A stretch of 64,000 bases of DNA, from contig NZ_JACIDJ010000001.1 in NCBI RefSeq assembly GCF_014196305.1, forward strand, positions 1,040,290 through 1,104,289. The letters are read 5' to 3'. Below the pieces are notes generated by a model that did no database searches, had not been told where the DNA came from, and saw nothing but the letters and a program-made list of their open reading frames with translations. The translations under genes were made by a program, and so were the position numbers. Source of the DNA: Roseococcus suduntuyensis (GTDB taxonomy: Bacteria > Pseudomonadota > Alphaproteobacteria > Acetobacterales > Acetobacteraceae). Each line of letters starts with the position of its first letter. Within the stretch, counting starts at the first letter, position 1. Below are positions 63,563 to 64,000 of the stretch, one piece after another.

Positions 63563-64000
63563 TCAATGCGCCATCAACACCGGTGCGGTCATGGCGCCGA
63601 GCAGGCTGCGCGTCGCACCCCCCAACATGAATTCGCGCAGGCGCGAATGGCCATAGCCGCCCATCACCAGCAGGTCCGCGGATTGCTCGGCCATCGTGTT
63701 CAGGATCACGTCGGCCACCGAGATATCGGGCGCCACGGCGCGCTGCACCTCCACCTTCAGCCCGTGGCGGGCCAGGTGGCGCGCGATGTCCGCCCCCGGC
63801 TCCTGCCCATGGGTGTCGGGCGTGGCCTCGGGTTCCACCACCAGCACCGTCACGCGCTCCATCAGCTTCAGCAGGGGCAGGGCGTCATGGACGGCGCGGC
63901 TGGCCTCGCGGCTGGCGTTCCAGGCGATGAGGGCGTGGCGCATGGGCCCCGCCGGGGCGGCGGCATAGGGCACGACCAGCACGGGGCGGCCCGTCTCGAA
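63563..64000 (-). CDS. Universal stress protein, UspA family (5' end outside window)
   Basis: At least 145 residues, the C-terminal UspA domain of a probable two-domain protein: the frame continues to the window edge (ETGRPVLVVPYAAAP), which is typical of the inter-domain junction. ALIAWNASREASRAVHDALPLL starts the last domain, and GGYGHSRLREFMLGGATRSLLGAMTAPVLM contains the GxxGxS-type ATP-binding loop. Stress-related; targets unknown. The 5' end is missing. Confidence 0.92.
   Translation of the reverse strand, partial: FETGRPVLVVPYAAAPAGPMRHALIAWNASREASRAVHDALPLLKLMERVTVLVVEPEATPDTHGQEPGADIARHLARHGLKVEVQRAVAPDISVADVILNTMAEQSADLLVMGGYGHSRLREFMLGGATRSLLGAMTAPVLMAH

Overview
The window looks like chromosomal DNA of a very GC-rich alphaproteobacterium, most likely an Acetobacteraceae member of the Roseomonas/Roseococcus type. 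Clues are the rpsF-rpsR-DUF2232-rplI cluster, the leuS-lptE-holA cluster, a usg-family gene, DUF3576 and DUF3297 proteins, a Tim44-like protein, groES-groEL under CIRCE elements, a petABC cytochrome bc1 operon and several Bug/TctC periplasmic binding proteins. Housekeeping genes and small catabolic clusters alternate. I see no prophage, insertion sequence, tRNA, rRNA or CRISPR array.

Layout. 1-1.9 kb: a molybdenum-hydroxylase operon (minus strand, cut by the left edge) diverges from a TetR regulator across a perfect palindrome. 1.9-3.8 kb: htpG. 3.9-9.2 kb: a LacI regulator diverges from an FMN monooxygenase, a TctC protein, an AtuA-family protein and a DUF4387 protein, with a 22-bp operator-like palindrome between them. 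9.2-15.4 kb: an SMR exporter, DUF3297, a YegD-type Hsp70, a guanidino-group hydrolase with an aberrant 3' end, an MFS transporter, a DSP-type phosphatase and a second TctC protein. 15.5-21.6 kb: hemF, petABC, a deaminase-like amidohydrolase and a PLP-dependent dehydratase. 21.7-26.3 kb: cold-shock protein, chemoreceptor, groES-groEL. 26.4-34.9 kb: usg, acyl-CoA dehydrogenase, DUF533, an Nfu-type Fe-S protein, a Pro-rich protein, YggS, a ThiE-like protein, a porin, a DUF3576 lipoprotein and a hydrolase. 35-41.7 kb: leuS-lptE-holA, then the ribosomal cluster. 41.7-50 kb: LysE, a WecA/MraY-type transferase, an amidohydrolase with a phosphatase, a Tim44-like protein, and a four-gene operon (MmgE/PrpD, 2-hydroxyacid dehydrogenase, split TPP decarboxylase). 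50-57 kb: eutBC-arfB, folC, accD and a class A penicillin-binding protein. 57-64 kb: azlD, an MscS channel, an MFS transporter, a HIG1 protein, azlC-recX, an Rrf2 regulator and a universal stress protein (cut by the right edge).

The most unusual content is repetitive. A family of 42-48 nt structured repeats occurs at eight clear loci (18 copies), with a ninth probable locus and two degenerate ones. All share one fold: outer stem, lower stem, 3-nt internal loop, upper stem, tetraloop, then an unpaired TGA on the 3' side. The stem sequences differ from locus to locus but stay paired. The copies sit at or inside gene 3' ends: one supplies the htpG stop codon, one supplies the YegD C-terminus, a pair runs a hydrolase reading frame into the next gene, and one is translated in frame inside leuS. 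A second element (48635-48832) is a ~200 bp palindrome of palindromes whose two arms show compensatory base-pair changes. I could not run any database search; functional calls rest on motifs, length and gene order.
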